DNA of 5,183 bases from Candidatus Eiseniibacteriota bacterium. GTDB taxonomy: Bacteria > Arandabacterota > Arandabacteria > Arandabacterales > Arandabacteraceae. Location of the stretch: contig JAUVJV010000202.1 in the NCBI GenBank assembly GCA_030592245.1, forward strand, positions 1 through 5,183, given 5' to 3'. Below, one piece after another: positions 5,098-5,183 of the stretch. The stretch's first letter is position 1; the number at the start of each line of letters is the position of its first letter. The notes under the pieces were generated by a model that had not been told where the DNA came from, searched no databases, and saw only the letters and a program-made list of their open reading frames with translations. A program made the translations under genes and the position numbers.

Positions 5098-5183
5098 GTG
5101 CAGGATATCATCAAGTTAGCTGAGAGCATGTCGAGGCTCGGGACCGAGAGCGCGTTCGAGGTGCTGGCCAAGGCCAGGGCGCT
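5098..5183 (+). CDS. Class I/II PLP aminotransferase, N-terminal fragment
   Basis: Only the first 28 complete codons are in the window; the gene runs off the right edge. The reading 'KLAESMSRLGTESAFEVLAKA' (residues 6-26) is the typical N-terminus of class I (AspC/AlaT-like) aminotransferases, where it precedes 'GxGEPDF' after about 15 more residues. An in-frame TAG at 5083-5085 limits the start. GTG 5098 gives the usual N-terminal helix, but its GGGAG touches the start codon with no spacing. ATG 5128 would be the alternative and would begin MSRLGTES. The gene lies 75 nt after the PPC gene in the same direction, probably as part of the same transcript. It would transfer an amino group from the pathway's amino acid to a 2-oxoacid. 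Fold and class are likely; the substrate is unknown. Confidence 0.75.
   Translation, partial: MQDIIKLAESMSRLGTESAFEVLAKARA

Noticed and set aside
1..5183. CRISPR array, tRNA or rRNA gene, insertion sequence or attachment site
   Set aside because: No spaced repeats, cloverleaf-like segment, transposase motif or terminal inverted repeats were found on reading both strands.

Overview
This is a GC-rich bacterial window in which all genes lie on the + strand. Starts are a mix of ATG and GTG, and purine-rich Shine-Dalgarno sequences are clear at several genes. The genome cannot be placed precisely. A secreted-type M28 peptidase with a C-terminal 'PNP...PPGLYLI' (FlgD/sorting-like) module and the anaerobe-style molybdenum-hydroxylase accessory genes would suit a deep-branching, probably anaerobic or uncultured phylum. 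That placement is inference.

Layout: (1) 1-1020 is the 3' end of an M28-family zinc peptidase whose N-terminus is off the window. (2) 1021-1167 is a gap with a GC-rich stem-loop just after the stop codon and, further on, a good sigma70-like promoter (TTGACA, 17 bp, TACCAT). (3) 1168-5022 is a tight five-gene operon: a MoaD/ThiS-like sulfur carrier ending in GG, a dihydropyrimidinase/hydantoinase-family amidohydrolase, a zinc-ribbon threonine-synthase-like PLP enzyme, the [2Fe-2S]x2 small subunit of a molybdenum hydroxylase (xanthine dehydrogenase / CO dehydrogenase family), and a stand-alone PPC (DUF296) protein. Gaps are 31 and 15 nt, then an 8-nt overlap, then 4 nt. (4) After a 75-nt gap of lower GC, a class I aminotransferase begins and runs off the right edge.

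The genes suggest a catabolic cassette. A molybdenum hydroxylase would oxidise an N-heterocycle, the hydantoinase would open a cyclic ureide or imide ring, and the two PLP enzymes would process the resulting amino acid. The MoaD-like protein could supply sulfur for molybdopterin. The gene set recalls the anaerobic purine/uric-acid clusters (xdh, hydA/hyuA, ygeX), but with a threonine-synthase-like enzyme where those have diaminopropionate ammonia-lyase. The catalytic molybdenum subunit and the FAD subunit are not in the window, so the substrate is unknown. A rival reading is that the sulfur carrier works with the PLP enzyme in a thiocarboxylate-dependent amino-acid synthesis, as CysO does with CysM.
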